A stretch of DNA of 64,000 nt from Alisma plantago-aquatica. Lineage: Eukaryota > Streptophyta > Magnoliopsida > Alismatales > Alismataceae. The DNA lies in NCBI GenBank assembly GCA_963693085.1, contig OY856409.1, positions 503,100,303-503,164,302 on the forward strand, in the 5' to 3' direction. The notes beneath the pieces were generated by a model. It ran no database searches. It was not told where the DNA came from and was given only the letters and a program-made list of their open reading frames with translations. The position numbers and the translations under genes were made by a program. Shown one piece after another: positions 47,202 through 58,418 of this stretch (its first letter is position 1; each line of letters opens with the position of its first letter).

Positions 47202-48188
47202 CTGATGGAAATTGGTGCCACAGGACAAACCTCTCTTGAGGTATGAACCTTGGGTCCTTGGCAGAGGTGAAGGTGGAAGGATTGTTGGTTGATGTTTGTC
47301 AACTGATGGAAACAATAGATTGTTTCTATAGGTGGAGGTTGAGGAATGAAACTGATATCCTATTGGCATCAATGGCGGATCCTTTCTCTAATGGTAGTGG
47401 CCTTCTATTTATAGGTGAAGTCTAGGGATTATAACTCTCTTCATCCACCTTTTAGTAAAACCTTCGGCCTCCATTGATGTGAATGAACATCAGTGAGAGG
47501 TAGACAACCTGCAATAATTCTTTGAGTAGGAGAAAGGTTAGAACAACCATTAGTAGGAGAATGATTAGGGGGACCACAATAAGGGATTGCAAAAGTTTTG
47601 TTGGTTGATGAGTGTAGGTCAGTCATTGGTTGATGAAATCTAACAAACCATCAATAGATGTAGTCTAACCATCCATCAGTTTATGGAGTTTGATCTTCCA
47701 TTAGAAGGTATAGGTAGAGAATCCATCAAAGGTTAGATGCAGAATAATCATCAGAAGGCAAGTAAATAACAACCATCACAAACAACAAAGGATAGGAGTT
47801 GGGGTCAAGGTATATTGCTTGATGTTAAACACCAAACCCTTTGAAGACAAGGTAGGAGTTCTATCAAAAGATGAATGTAAAATTTCCATTAGAAGGTGAC
47901 CACTAATAGGTGGACTAAGTACTTCCACTGGAAAGAAACCACCTACATGTAGACGTTGGCCTTCCATCACAAGGTAAACACCAACATAGGGTAGTGGGAA
48001 CAATGTTTCCTAGACTGGTGGAAGATATATATTGTTCAAGCCAGCCCTAAAAACCAACAATTTGAAATTAAAATGCTACAAATTAACATAAAGCTAAGAG
48101 AACCTAAATATAAGCAAGTTCAAGAGTAAAATGATGGAAATAAAAGCTGGAAATGCAAACTAAATATATGATGAATATGCATTCATCA
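47202..48188 (-). repeat. Element D 5' LTR
   Basis: Right edge 48188 (minus-strand start TGATGAATGCATA). TATAAATAG on the minus strand at 47413-47405. Upstream of it (47585-47975) lie repeated CCATCA/TGATGG words. It is longer than the 3' LTR because its motif region is larger. Confidence 0.8.
47585..47975 (-). promoter_or_regulatory. Element D U3 motif array
   Basis: GGTTGATGA, CCATCAATAGATG, CCATCAGTTTATGG, TTCCATTAGAAGG, ATCATCAGAAGG and similar half-palindromes repeat about every 20-40 bp, upstream (minus strand) of the TATA box at 47413. Confidence 0.6.
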
Positions 48189-48765
48189 TCCTTCTTCACA
48201 CAATCTTTGTGCCACCTTTTTCTACCTTCATGCACATTGGTGAGATTTTTTCCTTTCTCCTTACTATAACATGATGATTGATGCTTATTCTTGTAATTGA
48301 ATTCTTGATTATATTATAATGATTTGGTTTTAAGAATATGAAAATGCATTAATCAATGGTTGATTATTGCGCTTGGTAATTGTTTATATGCACTAGTTAT
48401 CTAACTGAACTACATAAGTGATGCTAGGGATTGAAAAATATATGCTTGTCATTGAACTACATTGCTTCATATATATAAGTGAAATGAAATCTTGCTAGGG
48501 TGTTGATGAATAATTTTCGTGACAGAATGCATCTTTGGTTGATCATGGATAAAATAATAAACCAAACATGAGTTAGTTTTGAATAAAATCACATGTATTT
48601 ACTTGATATACATACATATATGTATGTATATATATGTATATCTATGATAACCATACATGTATTCTGTTGGCATTGAAACCCATCCAAAATCTACTCATTC
48701 ATAGTAAAATTTGAATAGTACCTAGTTTGAGATTGTATTTCAAAACTTAATCTCATTTAGTATGT
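48189..48765. other. Unassigned, likely 5' region of the second CACTA element
   Basis: AT-rich with a CATACATATATGTATG palindrome at 48610-48625. No coding sequence; no CACTA terminus seen. Confidence 0.35.
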
Positions 48766-48940
48766 GAGAGTATAATGTGTATTTGGTTTTCAAGATATTT
48801 CAACATTTGATTCCCCATTTGTTCTCTAAGTACATATGTAGGTGGGTATTTTCCCATCTACATCAGCGGTGCATTTAGAGAACTATGGAGAAATTCTACT
48901 GAAATATTCTTGGAAACCAAAAACACATTATACACTTACC
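48766..48940. repeat. Palindrome, second CACTA, copy 1
   Basis: GTATAATGTGTATTTGGTTTTCAAG is matched by the complement near 48900-48940 (TTGGAAACC, CACATTATACAC). The centre differs from 5158-5298, with an insert containing GGTGGGTATTTTCCCATCTACAT. Confidence 0.75.
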
Positions 48941-49110
48941 AGTGATATTAAGTGTTTTAGAATGGAATAGGTGGTATACATTCAACAATATACATTCTAA
49001 ATGGATGTATTGTATTTACCTAAAATTTGTCAAAAATTTACTCTTTATGACAGAATTTTACATATTTACTGTTTGAAACTACTCTTGAACACTTGATACT
49101 ACTTAGGATG

Positions 49111-49281
49111 TGAGTGTATGTGTTTGGTTTTTAAGAATATTTGAATGAACATTTTTCCATTTCTTCTATGAGTGCATATGTAGGTGGGTATTTGCCCATC
49201 TACATTAGTGTACTTAGAAACATGCAGAAGAAATATTATCAAAATATTCTTGATACCAAACACACCCTACACACTTAGTAT
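49111..49281. repeat. Palindrome, second CACTA, copy 2
   Basis: Same layout as 48766-48940. The sequence after each copy is also shared (GGAATAGGTGGTATACATTC and GGGATAGATGGTACACATTC), so a unit of about 340 bp has been tandemly duplicated. The same phrase follows the first CACTA palindrome on the minus strand. Confidence 0.75.
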
Positions 49282-49411
49282 TGTGATTAAGTATTCAATA
49301 ATGGGATAGATGGTACACATTCAAAAATATGAATTCTTACTAAATGTTTCCTAGAAAATCATTCATCTTTGGTCAATATTCAAGTCTTTTAATTCTAATG
49401 TATTTTATAGA

Positions 49412-49702
49412 ATGGATCGACATTAGATTTCCATTTCATACAAATTGGATTTTAAAAGATATCTTGATGAGTTTATAATATTTGTGGAGGAACATAGGAG
49501 AGTACCTATAGATAGGTTCTATTTCCCATGTAGGAATTATGGGAATAACTTGAAAGTCGACATTGTTGAGGAAATCAAAAGACATGTCGTCAACAAGGGC
49601 ATTATAGAGGACTATATAAAATGGTACTGGCATGGAGAGATTCCTAAGTTTAGATCAGTGAATGTTGATAGTATTTGTTGTGTGCAAGAAGTTCGATGAC
49701 AA
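49412..49702 (+). pseudogene. CACTA transposase N-terminal fragment
   Basis: ATG at 49412 (MDRH), then a stop at 49424-49426 where the family has Trp, then an open frame with FVEEHRRVPIDRFYFPCRN, NNLKVDIVEEIKRHVVNKGI and WYWHGE. This is the transposase-associated domain of plant CACTA transposases and aligns with the start of the pseudogene at 5001. No further transposase domain follows; the sequence changes character after about 49702. Its upstream layout (palindromes, GGGATAG..GGTACAC phrase) matches the first element. Confidence 0.85.
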
Positions 49703-50214
49703 TGTTTATTTATGAAACCCTAATTTAGGGTTTTATCTTATGTCATTTTTCTCTTTTATCATATCTAAACTTGATAGAATGCTTGTTATCCCTCAAATGC
49801 ATTGTCAAATGCACTTATATTTTTCTTGTGCATGTTTATTAGGTACTTTCACCATGCTTTGGATGGAAGGGATAGAAAGAGAAGGATCTTTGGGTTTCTT
49901 CACCCTTGGAGGAGCCTAAAGAGATCCTGAAAATGCCCTAGCCTACTCCTAGTGGTCAAGCATCAAGCTAAGGCAAAGGACACCCAATTACACTAAATTC
50001 AAGATCAAAGTACACTAGAAGACACTCATCACAACTTTGGCAACACAAAATAGCCATTCCAAAAATGCTTAATTCACAAAGAATAAGTAGGTTCAGGAAA
50101 ACCTAGTAGCATGGTCATGCTACAGAGCACGATCGTGCCAAGAATACCCCAACACATCTATGCCAGCTAAAATGACTATCATATAAAGTGCCATCAGGCA
50201 TGTTCCAAGAGAAT
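49703..50214 (+). other. Old LTR-like flank of Cassandra
   Basis: AT-rich, non-coding. Near 50105-50142 it contains AGCATGGTCATGCT and GCACGATCGTGC, two perfect palindromes. With a TATA-like CATATATATAG at 51369 this may be the U3 of a gypsy LTR split by Cassandra. Evidence is thin. Confidence 0.4.
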
Positions 50215-50324
50215 GACACTGTAACATACTAGGATTTGAGGCTTGAGATAACATGATCTTAAAAGGAATGATTGGACTACCCATATCACCAAGGTGCACC
50301 TCCTTTTCAGGGAGCCCATCTCTA

Positions 50325-50395
50325 AAGAACTCCATAGTTAAGCGTGCTCATCTTGGAGTAGTACTAGGATGGGTGACCAGTCAGGAAGTTTATCC
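50325..50395 (+). promoter_or_regulatory. 5S-rRNA-like Pol III promoter in Cassandra 5' LTR
   Basis: Box A-like AGTTAAGCGTGC (50336-50347) and box C-like AGTAGTACTAGGATGGGTGA (50358-50377) are spaced as in plant 5S rRNA. The 5' part of 5S RNA is not well matched, so it is not a 5S gene. Confidence 0.85.
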
Positions 50396-50924
50396 TGGCT
50401 TGTGCGTGAGTGATGATAATGCGCACAGTTAAGGCTAGTGGTGGTTTGTGAGGCCAGTCGTCATTCTTGAAACTCTACTAGAGCCTCGGGCAGTAGGCTC
50501 GGTCGTTACAAATGGTATCAGAGCCAATTCCCCTCTAGTAGGTGGGGCCCACATGGGCCTGTGGCATGCTAGTGTTTGAGCCGTGCAGTCCATGCATGTT
50601 GGAAAGGGCTATCTGAGTTGATGGAGCAGCCCATGCGCAGGTAGTGTCCAGGCATGTTGGAAAGGGCTATCCGATTTGATGGAGCCGCCCTTGTGTTGGT
50701 AGTCATGATCAGGAGATGGGTGTCATTGGGACATTTGGGTCTACACTGAAATGGGGAAAGATTATGAGGCCATATAGTTGAGTCTTGATGAGGACGTCAA
50801 GAGTCTAAGTGGGGGAGATTGTAATATCCTAGGATTTGAGGCCTGAGATAACATGATCTTAAAAGGAATGATTGGAATACCCATATCACCAAGGTGCACC
50901 TCCTTTTCAGGGAGCCCATCTCTA

Positions 50925-50995
50925 AAGAACTCCATAGTTAAGCGTGCTCATCTTGGAGTAGTACTAGGATGGGTGACCAGTTGGGAAGTTTATCC
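50925..50995 (+). promoter_or_regulatory. 5S-rRNA-like Pol III promoter in Cassandra 3' LTR
   Basis: The same box A (50936-50947) and box C (50958-50977) as the 5' LTR, unchanged. Confidence 0.85.
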
Positions 50996-51115
50996 TGGCT
51001 TGCGCGTGAGTGATGATAATGTGCGTAGTTAAGGCTAGTGGTGGTTTGTGGGGCTAGTCGTCAGTCCTGAAACTCTACTAGAGCCTCGGGCAGTAGGCTC
51101 AGTCGTTACAGACAC

Positions 51116-52829
51116 ACACTCAAACCTCCCACCACATCAGTTCTACCTCATTCCCACCATGACTATGATTCCCAGCACAACTGTGCTACCAACCCCAAAG
51201 ACCAATTTTCAACCTGATATTTTCCCTTCACCACCATAGTAGTTCTTCCTTGGCACACCCATTCTACCTTCCACCAACCACTGCCATGCTACCACCCAAA
51301 TACTACTCCTTCCCCGCTATCATTTTTACCTAAATGCCCTCACTTAACCCAACGCTTCCAAGATCACCATATATATAGTAGTGGTGGTTGGGAGATAGAT
51401 ATTAGCTACCTTAGCATTCACTTCCAACCTCTAGAGCATTCATTGCACCTATCACTTACCTCCACTCCATTTCCACCTTCTTCCACATCTAAACCCTAGC
51501 TTTCTAGGGTTTTAGTCATCCCTATCCATCATTCCTTAATTTGCAACAACAAAGTAGGGAGGAGGACGTGCATACAACTTGACTTGGAGAAGGTTGTGTC
51601 TTGACCAACTATAAATGGAGTTTTATTCTTCTACTTACTAATATGTTTCACGTTTTTACATGAGTAGCTAAGCCCCCTATGTAGGCAAATTAGAGTTGAA
51701 AATGTGACCTTGGATACCATGTTGGGGGGAAATAATATATAAACTTATGATTTCATTTGTTAATGATCATATTCTTCTTATATCTCATTTCCCTTGGATT
51801 ACTTTGAGGTTTGTTCTTGAAAACACCTAGATAGAAGGAGAAATAGGTGATATGTAGCAATTTTGGGATTTGCTCCTAGGTTCACCTAGTGGATCCCTAA
51901 TTAGTTACCTATCATCCTACATATCTATCTCTTCTCTTACCTGTAGGGGGATATCTAAGTATCTAGTTTGGAGACACATAGTTCTATTGACTTGGATATA
52001 CTTAAAGGCTAGATGGGAGATGACATGACGTGCAAAACCATCATCTACACCCTCTAGTACTACCCTCGTCCCTCAATTTTCCTATATGCTTTTATCCTAG
52101 AAACATAGGTTGTCTAGACCTTTGTTTAATTTCACCTAAATACTAATTAAATAAGCCTCACAAGGTTGGACAAAGGTTGACATGGACTAGTTCCCCTATG
52201 CAAACCCTATTCCATCCATGGCCATTGGTAGTTTAGGTTAATTCTATGTCATGTAACTTGATTATTTGGTTTGATAATATAAATGGATGATTGATGCTTG
52301 CATGTTATGACCCCTTACCTAGGTGATAGTCACATTACCCCATCCATCTGACACTTTGATTAATTTCTTGAGACCCTAGTTACTCTCTTTCTTAGATAGT
52401 GCTTGCATATTTAGTGTCCTTGTTTAATTAGTCACTTTCTTTGTTCAAGCTTGTTCAATCTTTCTTGAATAGTTAGGGACATTTCTTGAATAGTCATTTG
52501 TGCTTTCTCTAGTTAGTCAAAGGCTAGTTTATTGGTTTAATTTCTCTTTCTTGCCTAGTTGCTTATCTAGTGTTGCTTCTTGTGTAGGTTAACTAAAAGC
52601 TCCCCCTTCTTATGAGAAACTGAAGGTCGTGACAATGTTGTGAAGTGAAAAGACTCTTGAAAAGCTAAAGAGCAATGTAGTTTCTGGTATTGTGAACTAA
52701 TGTAGAGATGAAATTGTGATACATGAAGAATATATGTATTGAGAAATCAAGGATATATAGTGATATGGAATGAAGATATTGTGAGTCTCATGATACCAAT
52801 TGAGTCTTTTGTTGATGTTGACAAGGCTT
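51116..52829 (+). other. Probable gypsy LTR/leader remains
   Basis: Non-coding, with a possible TATA (CATATATATAG at 51369) followed by CACTTCCAACC-rich DNA. It leads into Athila gag remains at 52830, so it may be that element's LTR and leader; no LTR edge or primer site could be fixed. Confidence 0.35.
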
Positions 52830-53745
52830 TTTAGTAGCTACTCCATTACCCGATGTACTTGAAGAACCCTCTACTTCTAAAAGGAAGAAAAAGCACACTG
52901 AATACATCATAGAGACCTTCACACACGTGGATATCAATATTACTTTTTCGGATGCTATCAAGAAAATCCCCTCTTATGAAAAGTTCCTGAAGGATATGTG
53001 TACTTTTAAGAGAAATTCAATCAAAACACTGCCCAAATAAGGAGAGTTCATAGAGAAAGTGCTTCACTATGAAACAAACCACTCCTAAGAAGAGGAGAAA
53101 TCCATATGCCTCTAATGTTCCTTGTTACATAGGAACACACCACACAGACCACGATCTTCTTGACTTGGGTTCTAGTGTAAATTTTATGCCTTATTCAACA
53201 TATGCTGATTTGAATTTGGGACACTTGGAGCCGACTAACTGCACCTTGTAATTGGTTGACCATTCTGTGTAGATGTCTCAAGGGTGAATTGATGATGTTC
53301 TGGTAAGACTTGATGTTGACACATATGTCTTCTTTCACATTGATTTCATTGTTCTTGATATGAACAAAAAAACATTAAGAAAGTACATATTATCATGGGA
53401 ACACCCTTCCTAGCCATAGCTGATGTAATGATACATGCAAGGACTATCACCATGTATGTGACCTTCATGCACATGAAGATATGGTTGAACATCTTCAAAG
53501 AACTTGCCAAAGCTAAGGTAATAGGTGCCACTGAAGAAAATTGTTATCTTGTTGATTGCCTAGAGGAGATTGTAGAAGAGTGGAAACTGATAATAACATC
53601 AAGTTTCATGAATATTTCACATCTCTTTTTCCCTATTAATTTATCTTCATATGCAAACAAAAATCAAAAGATCCTTCATAAGGTACTTAGTTGTCATAAT
53701 GTTGTTCTAATTCAGTTACCTATGAAACATGTAAAAAATTAAACA
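52830..53745 (+). pseudogene. Athila-type gag end and protease, degenerate (element E1)
   Basis: 52838-53040 encodes a gag-tail remnant (IKKIPSYEKFLKDMCT). 53069-53251 encodes VPCYIGTHHTDHDLLDLGSSVNFMPYS, with the retropepsin catalytic triplet as DLG at 53162-53170 and LNLGHLEPTNCTL after it. The flap and GTPFLA region follow in shifted frames to about 53520. This is the Athila arrangement of gag and protease. Several stops; RT does not follow. Confidence 0.75.
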
Positions 53746-53789
53746 CTAAGTCAAGAGGCTCAATTGGCAAGATATCAGCCTTAGAGGTT

Positions 53790-55489
53790 GACCATTACGC
53801 ATGAAGAATCCACCAATAAAAAAGGAAAAAATGTCATCAATCGACATTCAGTTGTCAACGAAAGGAGCACATTTAGAGAGATTGATAACCACTCTATCAA
53901 GTTGTCTTGCAAGAAAAAGAGCTAGAGAGTAAGTGATCAAACTATCACATCAATTGACCTCTAGATCTATTGATTCAGATAAGATATCCACCCTAGCTTA
54001 AGCTACCTCAAAGTTAATCAAAGTTGTGTAAGCTATCAAGCTCTTGAGCTTGATACTAAACTGATCAAGCCAATTCACTCAAGCCATTAGTAAAACTTTA
54101 GGCCAATGATCCACAAATCAATCAAGCTTGAAACAAAGACTAAAGATTGACCCACTCCATCAATCAATATCTCAAGAAAAGAGTGTCTTAAGGTCGTAGC
54201 CGATCAATGGATCAAGAAGCCTATCCAACTCTCAAGCTTGATAGTCAAAATTCAAATGGTTGATGCCATTTGGGCCAATCACGGATTGACATGAGATCAA
54301 TCAAACCCAATAAATAGTACCCCAAAGAATCACTTTCAAATCATCTTATTTTCTATGAACAAGTTGTACCACAATTGCAAAGCACAAGGACGATAGGCCA
54401 GAGTTATCGACCTTGAGAGAGAGAGAGATCAACCTCTTGACTTTTCCATCAGTCACTTCCATCATCAAGATTGATGATTAAATCTTGATTGAAGCATCAC
54501 CGCAACCTAAGTAAAGACCATTCACTTCTAAAGTTGATAGGTTAGATCAATTGACCTCTTCATGCACCAACCTCTTAGTTATATTTAGCCAAAAGGAGGG
54601 TAAATCAACCTCTAAACTTGATCTACTGATGTATTGATGTATCTCCTTTCCTCTTATTATTTTCATTATTTTCTTTTGAGAATTATGTCTTGTTCAAGTT
54701 GTACTATTCTTCCTTGTTGCACCATGAGTATCTAAACTCTTTAACTTGGGTTGGAAGTAGCCATCAACCACTCCCAACCATGTTATATTTCCTTCTTTTT
54801 TTTTGAATATGTATATTCTTGTAGTTTCATTGTATACTCCTATATAAATGTATCACTTGTTTATTAGCTACCTTCCTACAATGTCTGATGTTAATTATTT
54901 TGAGAGAACAAGTTCATGATGATCTTGAGTATGGATTAGTGACAAGCCATGAGAGTGGGGAATCACTGTAGAAAAATTCATATGTATACGCTTGATCGAT
55001 TGGTTATCATCTTGAGACATAGGTGCCTTCAGATAGAAATCTACCCTAATATCGAGAGAAGGAAGGTGTTAGATATCTTCTATGACTACTTGCAAATATT
55101 TCATAAATATATATAAACTGGAATAGAAGGTTTGACATGGTTAGTGTTAGTCTAATTGGTGAAATTGAATCCAAGTTTGCTTATCATGATGGCATTTATT
55201 TTTATTTCACATCATCTTTCATATTTACGTTTTATCATTTTGAGTAGATTAATTCATGCATTTACTGGAACACCAATTTCAACGCTTTCTATTCAAGTAA
55301 ACAAACCAATTGTTTTTTGTTTTTACTTCATTGTTTCTCCTCATCCCTATGTTTGACCCCATATTATGATAATATAATCCATATTGAGTTGCGGGCGTCT
55401 CTTGAAGTTGGGTATACATTTATAGTCTGATACCTTCGATCAAGCATTTAAGTTCACACTTTTGATCCACATTTAGGGTCGATCAAATT
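53790..55489 (+). repeat. Athila-type LTR of element E2
   Basis: Non-coding block before a decayed primer site at 55490. It has clusters of CAAGCTTGA, GATCAATC and CTCAAGC words (53990-54300), then a TATA-like AATAAATAG at 54309. Left edge is approximate. Its end lies just before AAATTTTAGCG. Confidence 0.5.
53990..54300 (+). promoter_or_regulatory. Element E2 U3 motif array
   Basis: TCAAGCTCTTGAGCTTGA, AATCAATCAAGCTTGAA, CGATCAATGGATCAAG and CTCTCAAGCTTGATAG occur within 300 bp upstream of AATAAATAG. The words are palindromic or near-palindromic, unlike those of the other families. Confidence 0.5.
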
Positions 55490-55508
55490 TTAGCGTCATT
55501 TTTAGGGA
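55490..55508 (+). other. Element E2 primer binding site, decayed
   Basis: TTAGCGTCATTTTTAGGGA aligns with the Asp-tRNA-type Athila primer site TTGGCGCCGTTGCCGGGGA. Seven positions differ, six of them C:G to T:A changes. Confidence 0.6.
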
Positions 55509-55839
55509 TAAGGCAAAACGCAACTACTAAGGATCCAAGGTCTACTTAGATTTAGTCAGTGCTATCAAGTTTATGGATAGACTTCATTTCATGCGTCTTT
55601 TATATCAATCACATTATATTGTGAAGATTTGTTGGGATGCCTGATTGCTGACACTGACTCATTCGATTCATGTAGGTAGCTAGTGTGGTTTATTCACTGT
55701 GAAGATCCTCTCTTTTATTCCACCAATAATGAAACAATGTACACTAAAGGTGGAGCAAGGAAAGATCCACAAGATGGCCCCTCCCTTCATTCTTTTGAGA
55801 CCACACACACTAACAAAAATAGACAACCTATGGCAATTT

Positions 55840-56275
55840 CCCAAATTTAGGTGGAAAATTTAGAAATAAAACCAACCTTCCTAATGTTATTCAACAACAA
55901 GCCTTTAAGGGAAACTCAGTTGAGGAAAATTCTTATCATCATATAGATGCTTTGAAGAACATTTGTAATACCTTCCAGATCAATAGAGTTCTAAAGGAAG
56001 TCATTTACCTTAAGGGCATTCAGTTCTCTTTGAGATATAAGGCTCTTACATGGTACCAGAGTTTGAAGCATGAGGTAATCATTGGTTGGCAAGCATTAAC
56101 GGAGGCCTTTGTCAACAAGTTCTTCCCAAGCAATAAAAACATTTGTTGTTGAAAAAATATCATCAACCTAAGATAGAAACCTAGTGAAAACTTGTATGAA
56201 ACTTGGAAAAGATACCAAAAATATCAGAGGGAGTGCCCTCACCCCAACTTCAAAGATGGCTATTGACCAGCCGAA
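55840..56275 (+). pseudogene. Athila-type gag capsid fragment (element E2)
   Basis: Retrotransposon gag domain with GIQFSLRYKALTWYQSL, EAFVNKFFPSNK and, after a stop at 56150-56152, ENLYETWKRYQ. It starts about 330 bases after the decayed primer site, the expected position. It ends at about 56275, where a minus-strand LTR begins. Confidence 0.8.
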
Positions 56276-56279
56276 ATCA

Positions 56280-58104
56280 CACATCTAAAAAGGAGTGGAT
56301 CGAGTAGTCAGACTCTGGAATTTATAACTCGACACTGAGGCCCCCACAACTACCATACAAGGTCAGATGTAGTAAATCAGAGTCGAACCACAGGGACAAG
56401 TAAAGGGAAGTGTTTATAATGTAGGACCTTGGCTCAGATACACCAAACAAAAGGGGTAGATTAAAAAAGTGTTCCTTGTGAAATGGTGTTACTTCAACAA
56501 ACAAAACAAAGTAAAGAAATGTAAGAAAACAAGGCAAGGTAAAAGCAAAAAAGCATGTGGGAACAAACATATGGATGGGAACTTGGATCGGGTTTCACCT
56601 ACTAAGATATCTAACCAACATGTAATACTCACACTCCTTTGTATACCCTTAGCAAGATTATAAGAAATCATCATGTATGTATATTCCCTCCTCTTTTGAG
56701 CTTGGCATAGACCTAGATTACAAGGTTGTATCTCTCTTGAGATGACAAGCAAACAACCACAAATACAACCATATGATCATTAGCTTAAGCATTCCAACAT
56801 TTTCATTCATTCATGCAACTCAATAACACTTAGATAGCATCAAAATTACTCTTTTAAGGCTCTAACAATCAAACATCAGAAGATGGTAGGTAATCATACA
56901 AGTGAAGTATTAAGAACAAGTGTATGGAGATAATCTTTTCTAAGGATATATATATATTCAAACGAGTGTGAGTATATACATGTTGGGAGAGCCTTCATGG
57001 ATACTCCCAACCCAAGAAATGAATTCAGCCACTCATTTTCATGATTAGCATTTTAGATTTACAAAAAGATGGGGACATGAAGTGTTGTTGAAAAAAAAGT
57101 AGGAGAGGGACGTGAAGTAGGATGAATAGGGTAAGAGAAGAAAAAGATCCACTGAGTACAATTGCTGAATGGCTGCAATCAATGGTCATCAACTCCTCAT
57201 TGGAGAAGGGGAGGAAACACTCAGAGTTGGATGGTTGTCCTCCTCTTTTGTCGGGGTGCTTCGAGTGGAAGGATGGAGTGGAGATGGTAGAGGATTGTCA
57301 ATATTCTCATCTCAGCTGTCCACGCACTGATGGGAGAGAGCTGGGACTGATGGTTCTCCTTCCTCTCTAACATCACCTCATCATTCTTGGTAGGAGCTAG
57401 ATCTTTTGACCTTAGCATCACACAACCCTTACTATGTCCGCTTGGGTTTTCTATTTATATGGATCATGGCAAATATTTTCTTGCACCACAAGTCCATGGA
57501 GTACATGCCTCAGGCTACATGAGTAATGGTCTTGAATGACCATTCTCATAGAGTTTCCATCAGAGGAAAACTAATTTGGTCATCAGTGGACCATGTCCTA
57601 CAATGGAGCTTTCGATCGATGGTCAGAGTGACCATCAGTTCCACGTAGAATGTCCATTGATGGCACACCTTCAGTTGATAGCCAGAGTGTCCATCAGTGG
57701 CATGTTGAACAACCATCAGGGGATGGCCTTCAGGAAATGGTCAGAGTAACCATTGATGGTGCATCTTCAGTATAGCCATCGGTGGATGATGGCAAGGGTG
57801 ATTATGGGTTACATACCCAATGGTTTGGTAGTTTTATCTTCTCACTCCTTGAAGCCACCGAAGGGGGAGGCCGATGGCCATCCTGATGCTTGGGTGAAGG
57901 TGTCCATCAGTGTTGGCAATCGATGGTTATTTAGTTCTTGCATTGGTACATTAGTTATCTGCACAAAGGGCTTGAGATTATTGTAGAGACCATATAAACA
58001 TGTTTTTAATGTAATAGTAATAAAAGTGGGTATGTATATGCATGAAAGGTGAGAGATAAGAGGTGATATAAGACATAAACTATCCTTAAAATTAGATGTT
58101 ATCA
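56280..58104 (-). repeat. Gypsy (Athila-type) 3' LTR, minus strand (element D2)
   Basis: The right edge is fixed by TGATAACATCTAATTTTAAG (minus strand from 58104), preceded by a polypurine tract. TATAAATAG lies on the minus strand at 57459-57451. Its upstream motif array is at 57535-57925. The left edge, against E2 gag, is approximate. Confidence 0.65.
57535..57925 (-). promoter_or_regulatory. Element D2 U3 motif array
   Basis: Repeated CCATCAG, CCATCGATGG-like and GATGGTCAGAGTGACCATCA words, about every 20-35 bp, upstream (minus strand) of TATAAATAG. Related in sequence to the D array but denser. Confidence 0.65.
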
Positions 58105-58117
58105 ACTCCCCAAAAAT
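58105..58117 (-). other. Element D2 polypurine tract
   Basis: AATTTTTGGGGAG on the minus strand directly before the LTR start TGATAACA, a common gypsy form. Confidence 0.7.
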
Positions 58118-58418
58118 TAGAGTCTATCCTATCCTCAGGCTAACAAATAGAATTCAAGCATCGAATGACTTCAAAAGGCTTTATTAGTTATTGTTTTTGC
58201 GAGTGTAAGTAATATGATAATGTCAGCCTTATATTGAAACTTATGTGTTATGACAAGGTGTTGTAGGTCTAGGGGATCTTCCTCTCATGTTGGAGTTGTG
58301 GTACTTGTATTGTTAGCTATGACTTTCTTTAGCAGAAAGATATCTCCTTCATAATGCACTGATGATCCTTTTCCAGACTGTACTTGCACACAGTTCTGGC
58401 GAAGTAGCTTTCACAACC
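58118..58418 (-). other. Element D2 internal remnant
   Basis: About 300 bp of the D2 interior, with GCCTGAGGATAGGATAGA on the minus strand near 58120-58140. It ends where copia C was inserted at 58419. No coding sequence recognised. Confidence 0.5.

Larger units (their letters stand above)
39164..48188 (-). mobile_element. Ty3/gypsy element D, Athila-type, degenerate
   Basis: Minus-strand element with related LTRs at both ends (39164-39903 and about 47202-48188). Gag, protease, RT, RNase H and integrase remnants appear in gypsy order from about 46400 down to 41270. RT and integrase resemble the Athila branch. All genes carry multiple stops. The 3' LTR begins (minus strand) TGATGAACACATATTT and the 5' LTR TGATGAATGCATATTC. 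A target duplication is not visible, because the left end meets copia A. Confidence 0.85.
50220..51110 (+). mobile_element. Cassandra TRIM retrotransposon, complete
   Basis: Two 291-bp LTRs (50220-50510 and 50820-51110), PBS TGGTATCAGAGCC at 50513, polypurine tract GTGGGGGAGAT at 50809, and GACAC duplicated at 50215-50219 and 51111-51115. Each LTR contains a segment resembling the 3' two-thirds of 5S rRNA. Cassandra elements are non-autonomous, encode no protein, and are known to carry 5S RNA promoters read by RNA polymerase III. The two LTRs are almost identical, so this is one of the younger insertions here. Confidence 0.95.

Noticed and set aside
50325..50395. A true 5S rRNA gene
   Set aside because: Only the internal-promoter part matches, it occurs identically in two LTRs, and the 5' part of 5S RNA is missing; this is the Cassandra pattern.
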